Shown here piece by piece: positions 16,077 through 16,185 of a stretch of DNA of 16,185 nucleotides (the stretch's first letter is position 1; each line of letters begins with the position of its first letter). The stretch lies in assembly GCA_002309235.1 (NCBI GenBank), contig DBXA01000187.1:3869-20053 (forward strand). Direction: 5' to 3'. The DNA is from Christensenella sp. UBA1224. GTDB lineage: Bacteria; Bacillota; Clostridia; Christensenellales; Aristaeellaceae. The notes under the pieces were generated by a model, which was not told the DNA's origin, searched no databases, and was given only the letters and a program-made list of their open reading frames with translations. The position numbers and the translations under genes are program-made.

Positions 16077-16102
16077 TGATACGATATGCTGATGAAAACA
16101 GG
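16066..16102. promoter_or_regulatory. Imperfect inverted repeat in the divergent promoter region
   Basis: CCTGTT (16066-16071) and AACAGG (16097-16102) are exact inverted arms, partly extended by ATCA and TGATGA, around a 25-base centre that covers the plus-strand -10 box. It could be an operator or a leader hairpin; short arms make chance possible. Confidence 0.25.
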
Positions 16103-16111
16103 ATCGAAGGG

Positions 16112-16185
16112 ATGATACGATTGAGCATCGTTGACATCATAAAAGATATACTTCAGCTCTTCTCCGGTATCGGTATTTTCCTTAC
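16112..16185 (+). CDS. N-terminal fragment resembling a Na+/phosphate cotransporter (partial)
   Basis: Only 24 codons are inside the window, open to its right edge: SIVDIIKDILQLFSGIGIFL. An amphipathic helix leading into a Gly-rich hydrophobic FSGIGIFL is how Na/Pi cotransporter (NptA/PNaS) proteins often begin, just before their first membrane segment, but the fragment is too short for certainty. The start could be the ATG at 16112 (AGGA eight bases upstream) or the TTG at 16121 (GAAGGG nine bases upstream). It is the only plus-strand gene, divergent from the creatininase-family gene. Confidence 0.45.
   Translation, partial: MIRLSIVDIIKDILQLFSGIGIFL

Overview
The window looks like chromosome from an anaerobic member of the Bacillota, most likely a Clostridia-type organism. 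The evidence is the Gram-positive replicase PolC next to ispG, an MEP-pathway gene, plus ferredoxin-dependent indolepyruvate oxidoreductase subunits and strong AAGGAGG-type ribosome binding sites with some GTG starts. Base composition is moderate, close to even by eye. No tRNA, rRNA, CRISPR array, insertion sequence or prophage was seen. Fourteen of the fifteen genes lie on the minus strand, so the window reads biologically from right to left.

Right edge (about 16.2 to 15.2 kb): a short plus-strand reading frame that resembles the start of a Na+/phosphate cotransporter diverges from a creatininase-family amidohydrolase. The latter is followed 12 bases later by an M42-family metallo-aminopeptidase.

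Middle (14.0 to 9.8 kb): a clear -35/-10 promoter precedes iorA, iorB, a phenylacetate-CoA ligase and a tandem ACT-domain protein. Together these form an aryl-acid / aromatic amino acid module: IorAB interconverts arylpyruvates and arylacetyl-CoA with ferredoxin, and the ligase makes arylacetyl-CoA from free arylacetates.

Housekeeping stretch (9.8 to 1.4 kb): with gaps of only 1 to 20 bases the same strand continues through 5-formyltetrahydrofolate cyclo-ligase, an unknown membrane protein, rsmD, coaD, an unknown coiled-coil protein with 11-residue repeats, ispG and polC. No terminator was seen from iorA to polC, so one long transcript is possible. Left edge: after polC, a recognisable promoter drives an AraM-type sn-glycerol-1-phosphate dehydrogenase that runs off the window.

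The most striking observation is in PolC. The polymerase active site, zinc finger, PHP domain and clamp-binding tail are intact, but the DEDDh 3'-5' proofreading exonuclease domain has lost four of its five catalytic residues while keeping its overall fold-like pattern. Secondary points are an atypical CoaD nucleotide-binding motif, the hendecad coiled-coil protein beside coaD, and the wiring of an aromatic-acid module into a replication/cofactor gene cluster.
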